A stretch of 64,000 nucleotides of DNA. It comes from Chitinophaga caeni (GTDB lineage Bacteria > Bacteroidota > Bacteroidia > Chitinophagales > Chitinophagaceae). The translations under genes were made by a program, and so were the position numbers. The notes beneath the pieces were generated by a model that saw only the letters and a program-made list of their open reading frames with translations, searched no databases and had not been told where the DNA came from. This document shows positions 44,454 through 54,272 of this stretch, piece after piece; the first letter of the stretch is position 1; each line of letters starts with the position of its first letter. Location of the stretch: NCBI RefSeq assembly GCF_002557795.1, contig NZ_CP023777.1, forward strand, positions 4,535,001 through 4,599,000, read 5' to 3'.

Positions 44454-46346
44454 ATGAAAATAATACGACTTTCTCTTACCTGTGCTGCAATCTTGGTATT
44501 TGAATGGGCCGCCGCCCAGGTTAAATTACCCGTACCCCGTAACTTTCAGAATGCCATACATAAAGGCACCCGCACCTTAACCGGCAAACCGGGCGATAAC
44601 TATTGGGTCAATACTGCTAAATACCGGGTCGATTATAAATTTGATCCCGGTACCCGCCTCGTAAGCGGCAAGGAGGTCATCACCTACATCAATAAAAGTC
44701 CTGATGACCTGCAACATCTTACCATCAAACTATTCCCCAATTTATACCAGCAAGGAGCGCCGCATAACAGCTTCATCCGGCCGGAAGACCAGTTTAACGG
44801 GGTACAGCTATCCGCTGTAAAAATTAATGGGAATACCGCCTTCAACGGGGACAAGACACCTAAAGGCACCAATTACTTACTTAGGATCCCACCCTTGCAC
44901 CAAGGAGATAGCGTGGAAATTAGCCTATGCTTTGCTTATACCCTCAACGAGAAATCACATCAACGTACCGGTGAAGTAGAACCGGGGGCCTATTTTATAG
45001 CCTATTCATTTCCAAGGGTCGCCGTATACGACGATTTAGATGGTTGGGATCGCACACCGTACCTAGGACAAGATGAGTTTTATAATGACAACAGCGAGTT
45101 TGATGTACGCATTACAGTTCCGGGTGATTACGTGGTTTGGGCCACGGGCGACTTACAGAACTACGAAAGCATTTTGACCCCGGCAGTTGCCCAGCGGTAC
45201 GAGGAAGCCGGGAAAAGCGATAAAGTGATAACCGTTATTGATCCCAAGGATATAAAAAATAAAAAAGTAACGCGCCCCGCAGCTACACATACTTGGCATT
45301 TTACGGCGAAAGATGTGCCCGACTTCGCTTTTGCTACCAGCAATCATTACATGTGGCATAGCAGTAGCGTTATTGTTGACAGCACAACGAACAGGCGAAC
45401 CAGGGTAGATGCCGTGTTTAATAAAAAACATAAGGATTATTTCGATGTCATCCACTATGCAAGGGCTACGGTACATCATATGAGCCATACTTTTCCAAAG
45501 TGGCCGTATCCGTATTCACATGAAACCATCTTTGACGGCCTGGACCAGATGGAATACCCGATGATGGTTAATGATAACCCGGTTACTACCAAGGCTGATG
45601 CTATAGAACTAACGGTACACGAGATATTCCATACCATGTTTCCATTTTACATGGGCATCAATGAAACAAAGTATGCCTGGATGGATGAAGGTTGGGCCAC
45701 GATAGGAGAATGGTTAATATCACCGATGATCGACAGCACGATCGTTGATGAATACGGCATTGGCAATTATAGTATGAACGCGGGAAAAGATATCGACATT
45801 CCCACGATTTACCCTACGACGCAACAAACTTCCCCCGCATATTTCTTGAATGCCTATGCCAAACCGGCCATGGGATATTTATATGTAAAGGAAATGTTGG
45901 GTGAAGAATTATTCAATAAAGCCTTGCATTTCTATATCGAGCAATGGCATGGTAAGCACCCGGCCCCGATCGATTTCTTCCTATGTATGAATATAGGTAG
46001 CGGGAAAAACTTGAACTGGTTTTGGAAGAAATGGTTTTATGAAACAGGGTATCCCGATCTTGCCATCAGTAAGGTCAAAATGATGAATACCTCGCAATAC
46101 AGCTTGATAATTTCTTGCCTGGGGAATAAACCGGTGCCGGTACATCTCGTTATCCACTTCGCAGATGGCAGCAGGGAACATATTAAGAAATCGATAGCAG
46201 TTTGGGAAAGGGGCAATAAGTCCATCAACATTACGGTTAGCAGTCCTAAGCCAATAGAGAAATTCGAGTTGACGGATCCCCATGTACCTGACGTTAACAA
46301 GACAAACAATATTTACATTTTATCAAAAAATAGCCAGGCTCAATAA
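44454..46346 (+). CDS. M1 family zinc metallopeptidase (aminopeptidase), exported
   Basis: 630 residues, signal peptide ending near WAAAQ (residue 22). Beta-rich N-terminal domain ('YRVDYKFDPGTRLVSGKEVITYIN'), then the gluzincin domain with HEIFH (His389, Glu390, His393) and the third zinc ligand Glu412 in MDEGWA, 18 residues on as in family M1. The substrate-recognition motif GAMEN is replaced by 'LDQMEYPMM', as in several bacterial M1 branches. It removes N-terminal residues from peptides in the periplasm. A hairpin terminator overlaps its stop codon. Confidence 0.92.
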   Translation: MKIIRLSLTCAAILVFEWAAAQVKLPVPRNFQNAIHKGTRTLTGKPGDNYWVNTAKYRVDYKFDPGTRLVSGKEVITYINKSPDDLQHLTIKLFPNLYQQGAPHNSFIRPEDQFNGVQLSAVKINGNTAFNGDKTPKGTNYLLRIPPLHQGDSVEISLCFAYTLNEKSHQRTGEVEPGAYFIAYSFPRVAVYDDLDGWDRTPYLGQDEFYNDNSEFDVRITVPGDYVVWATGDLQNYESILTPAVAQRYEEAGKSDKVITVIDPKDIKNKKVTRPAATHTWHFTAKDVPDFAFATSNHYMWHSSSVIVDSTTNRRTRVDAVFNKKHKDYFDVIHYARATVHHMSHTFPKWPYPYSHETIFDGLDQMEYPMMVNDNPVTTKADAIELTVHEIFHTMFPFYMGINETKYAWMDEGWATIGEWLISPMIDSTIVDEYGIGNYSMNAGKDIDIPTIYPTTQQTSPAYFLNAYAKPAMGYLYVKEMLGEELFNKALHFYIEQWHGKHPAPIDFFLCMNIGSGKNLNWFWKKWFYETGYPDLAISKVKMMNTSQYSLIISCLGNKPVPVHLVIHFADGSREHIKKSIAVWERGNKSINITVSSPKPIEKFELTDPHVPDVNKTNNIYILSKNSQAQ

Positions 46347-46360
46347 CCTGGCTATTTTTT
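46325..46360 (+). terminator. Intrinsic terminator overlapping the M1 peptidase stop
   Basis: Fourteen-base arms AAAAAATAGCCAGG (46325-46338) and CCTGGCTATTTTTT (46347-46360); the TAA stop (46344-46346) lies in the loop. It works in both directions and so can also serve the VOC gene. Confidence 0.88.
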
Positions 46361-46597
46361 TGGTACAACTTTAAAATATTTAATTACCTTTATTGCTTCC
46401 CGGCAAAGCATTGAATATCTAGTGGTGTTCGTTTTGCGCGAAGATGATTTTCGGTAGGTAAACTTATGGTTTACTGTAAATCCGGGTAAACCAACCAAGC
46501 ATTTCGACCCCATTGTTTCAATACACTTAGATTTTGGTTGATGTTAATGGCTATTTGCTTTCTAGTAGATGGGTTGTATGCCGGGAATTTTCTTCTT

Positions 46598-46984
46598 TTA
46601 TTTTTCGCCCTGCCCGGGCAATTTAAATGCAGGATTATAAATCAGGCCAATAATATTCCCCCAGGGGTCACGGACGCTGGCTACAACTATCTCACCACCA
46701 ACATTGGTAGGCACTTCATGGGGAACCGCCCCTTTCGCAATGAAACTTTCATATGCTTCCTCGATCTTATCAACTCCCCAATAGGTAAGCACATTCTCAA
46801 CTTCAAATTCCCCTTCCTGGGAAGGTTGTAAACCTAGTTCATACCCCGCAATTTCAAATCCAACGTAAAACGCTTCATTGAAATAAGGCTTTTTTCCGAA
46901 AACCTCGCTATACCATGCCGTCGCTGCCGCTAAATCCGGCACCTTGTATACTACTGTTCTCAAACCTTCAAATTGGAATCCCAT
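46598..46984 (-). CDS. VOC family protein (glyoxalase/dioxygenase-like)
   Basis: 128 residues. One pair of beta-alpha-beta-beta-beta modules: 'FEGLRTVVYKVPDLAAATAWYSEVFG' at the N-terminus, 'YELGLQP' and then 'VDKIEEAYESFIAKGA', ending with 'VRDPWGNIIGLIYNP', the typical C-terminal VOC signature. The N-terminal metal position is Val-Tyr rather than His, so a metal-dependent reaction is uncertain. Cytoplasmic; substrate unknown. It is divergent from the gene at 47083. Confidence 0.88.
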   Translation of the reverse strand: MGFQFEGLRTVVYKVPDLAAATAWYSEVFGKKPYFNEAFYVGFEIAGYELGLQPSQEGEFEVENVLTYWGVDKIEEAYESFIAKGAVPHEVPTNVGGEIVVASVRDPWGNIIGLIYNPAFKLPGQGEK

Positions 46985-47082
46985 AAAACTTGTTTTTAGT
47001 AAAAAATGAGCATCAAATTACCATCCAAAATTTCCATCAAAATATAAAGAAATTTTGTAACTTGACCAAAGTAATTCATGTT

Positions 47083-47643
47083 ATGAAAGGCTACCTACTA
47101 CTGTTATTGCTGCCAGCGCTATGCTGTGTACGCTCCTATGCACAACAAAGCCCGTCGATGGGGCGTCCGCCTTTTAGCTCCAAAGAAGGCCTCGTTAAAG
47201 TCTGCTTCGAGAAGATGACCGATAGCAGCACTTATCAAGATGATAGCGTATACTTACCTGTAAAAGCCTTATCGATGATCGATCAAAATAGCGTACAGGA
47301 ATTACAAGTAATGAATCATAATGCGGATGCTAACAGTAACAAGAAAATAACCTTATTGGTAAGGTTAAAACGCGGTGTTCATTTCTTAGATAGGGCCATG
47401 TTTTTAAAGCGGTATAAAATTCCCAGGAGATTACGTAACCTGCCTATCTGCATTAACCATAGGTTACTGGAGAATTCAGGTACATTTTATATCGATGCCT
47501 CGCTGGTCAAAAGGGTAAATATTTCCGGGGAAATCCTGGATGCAGAAATGATCCGCTACCCGGGGCAGCGGTATATAAACATCGTGATTCCAAGGTTTAC
47601 GGGAAAGTCGAATCATCTTGAGCCGGGAGCCCTCACTGACTGA
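47083..47643 (+). CDS. Small secreted protein of unknown function
   Basis: 186 residues from the ATG at 47083, which is followed at once by a signal peptide 'GYLLLLLLPALCCVRSYAQQ'; the frame extends to 46990 without a better start. The mature part is basic and beta-rich ('KKITLLVRLKRGVHFLDRAMFLKRYKIP'), with no known motif. A plug-like or NTF2-like fold cannot be argued from the sequence. The 3' end overlaps the convergent NTF2-like gene by 11 bp. Confidence 0.6.
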   Translation: MKGYLLLLLLPALCCVRSYAQQSPSMGRPPFSSKEGLVKVCFEKMTDSSTYQDDSVYLPVKALSMIDQNSVQELQVMNHNADANSNKKITLLVRLKRGVHFLDRAMFLKRYKIPRRLRNLPICINHRLLENSGTFYIDASLVKRVNISGEILDAEMIRYPGQRYINIVIPRFTGKSNHLEPGALTD

Positions 47644-48028
47644 TCTTGTTAAAGAAATTATTTTCTTCTTGCAAACCCGCAACGAGATGTTTACCGGAAT
47701 AAATTCTACCATCCGCAAACTCCCAAAGTATACACCATTCACCTTCGAAGTCCGTGATACCTGTTTCAGAACGGCTAACATGGTATGCCTGTACCACGTA
47801 TCGATCGTTAACTCCAACAACCAGGGTTTCATAAGAAAAGTTAAGCAAGATCATGGCATCGAAGAACTTCAAGATACCCTCGATGCCGAGATGTACACCT
47901 GCAAATGGATGATTGCCCGGGAAGCTCCAAGTGACGTCTTGAGATACGAGGACGTGCAGCTTGGCCATATCCCTGGTTTTCACCGCTTCGAAAAATTGTT
48001 CGATAATTACCAAGTTCCTATGTTCCAT
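47633..48028 (-). CDS. NTF2/SnoaL-like protein
   Basis: 131 residues. The family layout is clear: an N-terminal helix 'NLVIIEQFFEAVKTRDMAKLHVLVSQDVTWSFPG', followed by 'HLGIEGILKFFDAMI' and paired strands ending 'CILWEFADGRIYSGKHLVA'. Such proteins are small cytoplasmic isomerase-like or ligand-binding proteins; substrate unknown. The opposite-strand frame of 160 codons is its shadow. It ends convergently, overlapping the secreted protein gene by 11 bp. Confidence 0.87.
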   Translation of the reverse strand: MEHRNLVIIEQFFEAVKTRDMAKLHVLVSQDVTWSFPGNHPFAGVHLGIEGILKFFDAMILLNFSYETLVVGVNDRYVVQAYHVSRSETGITDFEGEWCILWEFADGRIYSGKHLVAGLQEENNFFNKISQ

Positions 48029-48105
48029 CTTCGTTCAGTATTTATATTTAATAATTCATCCCGCAAGACAAAGTTCAAAAGACAGGCCAATTTTTCGTAA
48101 TCATT

Positions 48106-49818
48106 TTAATCTAAATCCGCGAAACGCCAATTAGTTTTATAATCCGGATTTAACGGAACATCTATTACCGTTGCCCTGAAAAGCTCGTTGGGAATGGCAT
48201 TTTCATGAAGATAAGCATCGTGGAATTGCTTGGCAGTCATCTTACCACCTTCTACGACTTCCCGGTAGAGGCTCCGCAGTTGTAAGCCTCCCATCATATA
48301 TGCAATTTGATATAAAGGTCCGTAATTTCCTTCGAAGGAACGTCTCACTTCGGAGGTAGCGCTATGTTTTTCATGCCCCACCCTATCAACGAGAAAATCT
48401 ATGCATTGCGATGGCGTCCATTTTCCCAGGTGGTAGTTCAGTGAGAAGATAATTCTAGCGCAGCGGTGCATCCTCCAAAACAATGCACCGATTTTTTCTT
48501 CCGGTGTTGCATGGAAGCCTTTATCCCATAAAAGCATTTCCCAATATAAAGCCCAACCTTCTACTGAAAACGGCGTTCTGAACATCCCTCGGTAAGATTT
48601 GTACCGCGCGTTCATGAAACCTTGGAGGTTATGCCCAGGGATCAGTTCATGGAAAACGGTTGCATGCGAAAAAGCATAGTTGTTACTTCTCAAGCTCATC
48701 ATCTTGGTATCGTGATCCATTTCATCCGTTGGGTATGCAATGAGTATAGATTCGCCACCGAGGAAAAAAGGTGCAAAGCGCTGCTGCTCTGCTGTCAACA
48801 TATTCATCCTCCATAATTCCTTCGCCATTGCAGGTACCGTCACCAGGTCGGCGCTATCCACGTAACGGATCGCTTCATCAGCCAAGCGGTGAATTAATGC
48901 CGGTTGTTGACCGGGTGGAACATAATGTTGCTTCACAGCCTCCAAAGCTTTTTTCCAATCATTCCCGTAACCCATTTCGCGGGAGGCTTTCAACATTTGC
49001 GCGTCGCACCAAGCAAATTCTTTATTGGCTATCGTCACTAACTCTTCCGGTGAATATGGAATCATTTCATAAGTCAATAATTCTTCCAGGGCAGCTTTCC
49101 CTACCGGCGTCCCCTTGATACCGGAAGCATCCGTCACGAGGCTTTCTCGCAAGGTAGCCTCTTGTTTTTGCACGCGCTGCCTGTAATTATTCAATGATTC
49201 CTTGGCTGCGGCATAAGGGGCTTTGCACCACCAAGAAAACTGCGGATCGTAGCCGTTATAAAAATTATACACGTAATCGAGGCCAGCTTGTAAAGCGTAT
49301 AATACCTTGGAGAGGTATTGCGTAGCCGGTATGTTTAAATGGCTCAAATCGGCAGTTTCAAGCAGTTCTTTGGCCGATTTACCGATACTATTAAATTGTT
49401 CGGCGGCAGTAACCGCATCCAGGTTATTGCCCCGTTGGCGCTCATTCACCAGTACCATGACCTGCTCTTCGAACGGAAGTAAGGATTTAATGGATGTAAA
49501 CAATTCCTGTTGCTCCCGGAGTTCATGCTGCGCATGCCGGATCTCCCTTTGTAGCAATAAATAATCAACTTGATCTGACCTGGTTATCGATTTAAAAGGA
49601 AGCGAACGGAGCGCTTTTTCCTGGGTATCATAATAGGTTTGCATACGATCAAGATAGCCCGGAACGTATTTAACAGGGTACAATCGATCCAAATCGCGCG
49701 TATCTCGTGCCACGCAAAGGATCATTCCCGGCAAATCCGGCTTTCCTTGTCGATCTTGCGAATGAGACGCCGTACTTAGTAGCAAGCAGCAAGCTATCCA
49801 AATATAATTCCTGGGCAT
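48106..49818 (-). CDS. DUF885 family metallopeptidase-like protein, exported
   Basis: 570 residues, signal peptide ending near SHSQD (residue 21). All-helical protein with the family zinc motif 'FHELIPGHNLQ' (about 390-400; HExxxGH) and the downstream 'EGWALYWEMLLWDKGF' that supplies a Glu ligand, then 'LNYHLGKWTPSQCIDFLVDRVGHE' as in DUF885. These are probable periplasmic carboxypeptidase-like enzymes acting on peptides. It is monocistronic as far as can be seen and is one of three exported peptidases in the window, with the M16 and M1 enzymes. Confidence 0.9.
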   Translation of the reverse strand: MPRNYIWIACCLLLSTASHSQDRQGKPDLPGMILCVARDTRDLDRLYPVKYVPGYLDRMQTYYDTQEKALRSLPFKSITRSDQVDYLLLQREIRHAQHELREQQELFTSIKSLLPFEEQVMVLVNERQRGNNLDAVTAAEQFNSIGKSAKELLETADLSHLNIPATQYLSKVLYALQAGLDYVYNFYNGYDPQFSWWCKAPYAAAKESLNNYRQRVQKQEATLRESLVTDASGIKGTPVGKAALEELLTYEMIPYSPEELVTIANKEFAWCDAQMLKASREMGYGNDWKKALEAVKQHYVPPGQQPALIHRLADEAIRYVDSADLVTVPAMAKELWRMNMLTAEQQRFAPFFLGGESILIAYPTDEMDHDTKMMSLRSNNYAFSHATVFHELIPGHNLQGFMNARYKSYRGMFRTPFSVEGWALYWEMLLWDKGFHATPEEKIGALFWRMHRCARIIFSLNYHLGKWTPSQCIDFLVDRVGHEKHSATSEVRRSFEGNYGPLYQIAYMMGGLQLRSLYREVVEGGKMTAKQFHDAYLHENAIPNELFRATVIDVPLNPDYKTNWRFADLD

Positions 49819-49925
49819 AGTATAGATTATTTACTTTAATATACTAGCATTGCCTTACAAATTATAATGGTACAACCATATTTGTACAGGATTGGACAAA
49901 ATTATATTATCAAGGAAAGGCGGCG

Positions 49926-50147
49926 TTAACGTAAAGGTTTTAATAAATGACCGAGCCCGTTGGTTTTGATGATATGGGCGGTGGATAATAACATTCCCAG
50001 CTTGCCTTTGGGAAAACCTTGAGCGGCAAACCATTCCAAGTACGAAACCGGGAGATCCGCAATTTTAACATCTTTGTATTTGCCGAAAGGCATTTTCATC
50101 GTAACCAGCTCTTTCAATATTTCCGGGTTAGGCATTGCATTTTCCAT
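49926..50147 (-). CDS. DUF3820 family small protein
   Basis: 73 residues from the ATG at 50147; the frame extends to 50207, but the family begins just before 'PEILKELVTMKMPFGKYKDVKIADLPVSYLEWF', the complete DUF3820 motif ('MPFGKYKG..I.DLP..YL.W'). Cytoplasmic; thought to bind nucleic acid in some relatives (the motif occurs next to exonuclease domains), but the stand-alone form is uncharacterised. Confidence 0.85.
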   Translation of the reverse strand: MENAMPNPEILKELVTMKMPFGKYKDVKIADLPVSYLEWFAAQGFPKGKLGMLLSTAHIIKTNGLGHLLKPLR

Positions 50148-50292
50148 ACGTATCTCATTATGAAATACAAAAATGCAGAATTTAAATGATAGAATCCTGT
50201 TAATCATAAACTCATTCCCGTTAGTTACAGGGTTGACTTGACATTACACGTAGTTTTTTCGTATTTTAACGCATATCAACCGGAATCTTCCT

Positions 50293-51555
50293 ATGCTGCG
50301 AAATATCATTGTCGTGGTTATGCCCTTGTTGTGCGTATTAGAAGGGTATTCCCAACAGAAGTTATTATTAAAGAACGGCCAGGTCGTTGATGTTGAAAAT
50401 GCAACGATACTCCCGGATATGGATGTATTAATCGTTGGTGATAAAATCGAGAAAATCGGGCACCGGCTCGATAGTTTGGAAACTATCCCCAATAGCATCG
50501 ACGTGGAAGGCAGGTATATCATGCCGGGGCTTATCGATATGCACGTTCATTTACCCGGGACGGACAGTTTGGATATTCCTTTGCAAGATTTCTTCAGGAT
50601 GTCTTTAACCGCGGGTGTTACCTCGCTGCGTTGCATGCGTGGAAACGCTATGCAATTGCAGTTGCGCGACAGTATCATGAAGGGTTATATCATTGCCCCC
50701 AGCTTATACGTTGCAAGCCCGCCATTCCGCGAAAAAGACATACCCGTAGATAGCTTATACGATAAAGTAAAGCAGTATAAAGACAGCGGTTATTTGTATA
50801 TCAAGTACTTACACCATACAACAGCGGGATACTATGATAGCCTCGCCCATATTTGCAAGGAACTTGAAATACCGTTGGTTGGACATATGCCAAAGGAAGG
50901 ACTGGCCGTGGCCTTAAAAAACCATCCGCTAACGGTAGAGCATTTGGATGCTTTTGAAAAACAATTGCTTGCGAATAGTTCATTACTCCGCAAGCAATTA
51001 AAACAATTCGCGGATAGCGGCTTGTATGTTTGCCCGGATCTATATTGGTATTATGTCAATAGAAAAGTAATTCCCAAGGATAATATCGAGAAGAAAAGAG
51101 GATTGATGGAACTGCCGGAACAAGTGGTACGGCACTGGAAGACCTGGTATTTCTCAAAACCCGTTCCAGATGCTGAAAAACAGAAAGATGTCGCCTTTAT
51201 CATCCGTCTACAAAAGTTAGTTAAGCAAATGAGTGATGCCGGTATCCCCTTGCTAATTAGTCCCGGGGATGAATATTTCATTATTCCCGGTTACAGCTAC
51301 TTGGAAGAGTTGCTGCTTTTCAAACATGTAGGCGTGCCGGATGCGAAGATCGTTCAAGCAGCTACGATCAATGCCGCGAAAGCTTTAATGGATGATGCAC
51401 ATATAGGAAGCATCAAGGAAGGGAAATATGCCGATATCCTCGTATTGCAAAAGAACCCGCTGGAAGATATCACTACCTTATTGCAACCGAGGATGGTCAT
51501 CGTAAGGAATAAATTTATTTCAGCATCCGGGGAATTGGCGAATGTGTTACAGTGA
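50293..51555 (+). CDS. Exported amidohydrolase (imidazolonepropionase-like subfamily)
   Basis: 420 residues, signal peptide 'NIIVVVMPLLCVLEGYSQQ'. The composite beta domain precedes the TIM barrel with the metal motif 'GLIDMHVH' (about 77-83), the bridging Lys in 'YLYIKYLHH' (about 175), His in LVGHMPKEG, His in TVEHLD, and the catalytic Asp in 'LISPGDEYF'. All expected metal ligands are therefore present. It hydrolyses a C-N bond in a small molecule or dipeptide; the substrate is not predictable. A terminator follows at 51611. Confidence 0.9.
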   Translation: MLRNIIVVVMPLLCVLEGYSQQKLLLKNGQVVDVENATILPDMDVLIVGDKIEKIGHRLDSLETIPNSIDVEGRYIMPGLIDMHVHLPGTDSLDIPLQDFFRMSLTAGVTSLRCMRGNAMQLQLRDSIMKGYIIAPSLYVASPPFREKDIPVDSLYDKVKQYKDSGYLYIKYLHHTTAGYYDSLAHICKELEIPLVGHMPKEGLAVALKNHPLTVEHLDAFEKQLLANSSLLRKQLKQFADSGLYVCPDLYWYYVNRKVIPKDNIEKKRGLMELPEQVVRHWKTWYFSKPVPDAEKQKDVAFIIRLQKLVKQMSDAGIPLLISPGDEYFIIPGYSYLEELLLFKHVGVPDAKIVQAATINAAKALMDDAHIGSIKEGKYADILVLQKNPLEDITTLLQPRMVIVRNKFISASGELANVLQ

Positions 51556-51610
51556 TTTAAAAGAAAGGCGGCGGAATTTATTATCTCCATTGAATTCTTG
51601 ATTAAAATAT

Positions 51611-51646
51611 AAAGGGGGAAATGACTCATACATCGTTTCCCCCTTT
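51611..51646. terminator. Bidirectional intrinsic terminator
   Basis: Perfect 11-base arms AAAGGGGGAAA (51611-51621) and TTTCCCCCTTT (51636-51646) between the converging amidohydrolase and fucosidase genes. Confidence 0.85.
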
Positions 51647-51665
51647 ACTATAAAAATCTCAACCG

Positions 51666-53810
51666 TTACTTTTTAGGTGCAACCTCGACGAATAAATTCA
51701 CGAAACCTAAATTCTCATGCGGGGTTTCAGGATGAGATAATTCCCAGCTCACGGGGAAATAATGATCTTTCTCCAATTGAAGATCGCGCAATGTAAGAAC
51801 ATACCCTTCTTGGGGAATATTAAAGTCGATATTGACAGGCACCTTCTTATGGAAATTATTAAACACTTTCACCAGGATTTGGTTATTCCCCTTTTGTAAA
51901 GGTAACATCACGGTATGTGACAAGCTATCCACCTTATTCAAGTTATTGGTGCTAATAGCCTTTTCACCGTTGAGGAAAACCATTAAGCCATCGCCACCTG
52001 TAAATCTCACCAATACGTTTTGTGCCATTTCAGCATGTACCTGTTGCAATACATAATAAGCATTCATTTGTTTGGCAGGCAACCAATATGTATGTCCATT
52101 ATGCCAATCGGCCTTCGGCTCCCATTTAAACCGGCTACCACTTGGCCAGGTCAAACTGCTATCTACCTTGCGGGGATCACCATTCGCGCCATCGATACCG
52201 GCATACATTGGCCCTGCAAGATAAATTTTACCAAATGAAAGTGTTGCCCGGTCATTAGGTATTTTCATCTTTTGCCCATTTTCGAGCTTTAACTCTAATG
52301 GTTTACCGTTTAAATGTAAAAGCATTGTTTTCCCGGATTCCTCGGAAGAATAATATACCCTTGCAGAGTAAGCTCCCGACTGCGTAGGCGCCAAGGTGAA
52401 GGCTTCCTTCACGGTACTTCTCAACCGGGTATTATAGTCAACCCCGGACGTACTGTAATAATGGAAAGCATTTCCACTACCCAATAACACGGGCGTATTA
52501 TTTACAGCGAGTATATTTATTGGAGGAACAGTGTATCCCTGGGGCATTTCCAAGGCAACGACGGGAATAACGTCCTGTTTAAAAACCACGTCCGGGATTT
52601 CCAAAACAACGCCATCATCCGTAGCGCTGGCTTTCACCTTCGTTTGGCCATGCAGGGAATATGCTTTACCAACTTTCCCTTTCAGACCCGGCAACAGCAC
52701 TACATTTTTATGCGGCATATTTAACAGGTGCAAGTAAATGGTATTCCCCTTGGTCGTGATACTCCCCCAACCAAATGGAACGTGGAATGGATCGGGTTGC
52801 GTCCCATAAATCGCTTCCCCATTATTTTTCAACCAATCACCGATCATCAATAACACGTCTCTCTCATAGTCTACCACGCTACCATCACCCTTGGGACCGA
52901 TGTTCAACAGGTAATTACCTCCCCTGCTTGCCACGCGGATCAAACTAGTCAATTTTTCTTTGAACTTTTCTTGTTTACCCGTCCGTACCTGCCAGGAGCG
53001 ATAGCCCCAAGTTTCATCAAAAAATGAAGCGGGGCTTTGCCAGGGCACACCGATAATATAATCAGGTTCCTGGTTATCACCCATTACGTCGAAATCCCCC
53101 CTGTTATTACCAATCCTGCTTCCGATCATACAATTTGGCTGCAAGCGGTGTACCAGGGCACGCATTTCAATACTTTGTTGTTTGCTCATGGAACCCATAT
53201 CAAACCATAGTTCAGATATCGGCCCGTAATGTGTCAGCAAGTCCGTAACCTGCTGCATATTATACTGGTGATGTTCAGGGGTAATATAATCGGAGTTATG
53301 ACTGGAAATCGGGGAAGCCTGGGGATAATGCCAGTCTATCAATGAAAAATACAAGCCGAATTTTAGACCTTGCGCCCGGCAAGCATTGGCCAATTCTTTT
53401 ACAATATCCCTTTTATAAGGGGTGGCATCCACGATATCGAAGTCTGTATTGCTGGCATCAAACATACAAAATCCATCATGGTGCTTCGAGGTGATCACGA
53501 TAGATTTCATGCCGGCATTCTTAGCTAGTAAAGCAATGCTGTCAGGATTCCACTTGGTAGGATTAAAATCATCTGCTACAGCGGCATATGTATCGCTGTA
53601 AATCCCGGCATGAGCTTGAATTTGCTCGCTAAGTCCGCGATCGATGTTCTTACCGTCCCATACCCCTCCAAGTTGTGAATAAATGCCGAAGTGGATAAAC
53701 ATTGAATACTTCTGATCCTTCCATTGTTGAAGGGCATCGGGATCGACTTGCGCTATTGCTCCATGGCCAAAGAGTGTGCCCATTAAGACCCATAATAATT
53801 TTCTTTTCAT
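51666..53810 (-). CDS. GH29 family alpha-L-fucosidase with C-terminal sandwich domains
   Basis: 714 residues, signal peptide ending near AIAQ (residue 21). The GH29 barrel runs from 'QWKDQKYSMFIHFGIYS' (about 30) through 'IVITSKHHDGFCMFDA', with the nucleophile Asp in ELWFDMGS and 'SRGGNYLLNIGPKGDG' at the barrel end (about 300). Two further beta domains follow (about 340-710), one with a 'YSARVYYSSEESGKT' sandwich resembling a PA14/CBM-type fold. It releases alpha-L-fucose from glycans in the periplasm; fucosylated xyloglucan or N-glycans would suit the neighbouring enzymes. Confidence 0.93.
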   Translation of the reverse strand: MKRKLLWVLMGTLFGHGAIAQVDPDALQQWKDQKYSMFIHFGIYSQLGGVWDGKNIDRGLSEQIQAHAGIYSDTYAAVADDFNPTKWNPDSIALLAKNAGMKSIVITSKHHDGFCMFDASNTDFDIVDATPYKRDIVKELANACRAQGLKFGLYFSLIDWHYPQASPISSHNSDYITPEHHQYNMQQVTDLLTHYGPISELWFDMGSMSKQQSIEMRALVHRLQPNCMIGSRIGNNRGDFDVMGDNQEPDYIIGVPWQSPASFFDETWGYRSWQVRTGKQEKFKEKLTSLIRVASRGGNYLLNIGPKGDGSVVDYERDVLLMIGDWLKNNGEAIYGTQPDPFHVPFGWGSITTKGNTIYLHLLNMPHKNVVLLPGLKGKVGKAYSLHGQTKVKASATDDGVVLEIPDVVFKQDVIPVVALEMPQGYTVPPINILAVNNTPVLLGSGNAFHYYSTSGVDYNTRLRSTVKEAFTLAPTQSGAYSARVYYSSEESGKTMLLHLNGKPLELKLENGQKMKIPNDRATLSFGKIYLAGPMYAGIDGANGDPRKVDSSLTWPSGSRFKWEPKADWHNGHTYWLPAKQMNAYYVLQQVHAEMAQNVLVRFTGGDGLMVFLNGEKAISTNNLNKVDSLSHTVMLPLQKGNNQILVKVFNNFHKKVPVNIDFNIPQEGYVLTLRDLQLEKDHYFPVSWELSHPETPHENLGFVNLFVEVAPKK

Positions 53811-54272
53811 AGTTACTGGTTAAGAGGTTTGATTCGGTTCGATGCTCCCTGCATGGAGTCTAACTCTAAAATAGGCGTATTGTTATTAATGATTGATTAT
53901 TATACGTGTCCCAGTTTCAATACATTAAACTAATTTTATATAAAAAAATTTTATGTAAATATAGTGTTCCTAACAGTTTTTAAGGATAGACTTTTCTCTT
54001 TTTTATTTTGATGGTGTTTAAATTCGTGTCAACATATTGTAATTAACAATAATTAACACTCCTAAAACCCTTAACCACTAAAGGTTTTAAAGAAAACAGC
54101 GCCTTCGCACCAGGCAAGGAAAGATTTTTAGGCATAGCGGCTCGGTTATTGTAATTTACGGGTTATGGCCCTCGGCAGCTAATGCTTTAAGGCTACGGGA
54201 ATAAACACTAAAGGTAACATGGATGTTAGAATCATTTTACAGTTAGTAATCATCAAAGCTAAAAGGAATCCC
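53811..54272. other. Divergent intergenic region, about 460 bp
   Basis: No ORF of note and no consensus -7 element on either strand. An inverted repeat TAAAACCCTT / AAAGGTTTTA (54063-54089, one mismatch) is the only structure seen; it is not placed as a terminator for either gene and may be a regulatory site. An AAAAGGAA purine tract precedes the ATG at 54273. Confidence 0.45.

Noticed and set aside
47618..48100. 160-codon open frame on the plus strand
   Set aside because: Antisense to the NTF2-like gene, which shows a clear family pattern.
54063..54089. Inverted repeat considered as a terminator
   Set aside because: No gene ends before it on either strand; left as a possible regulatory site only.
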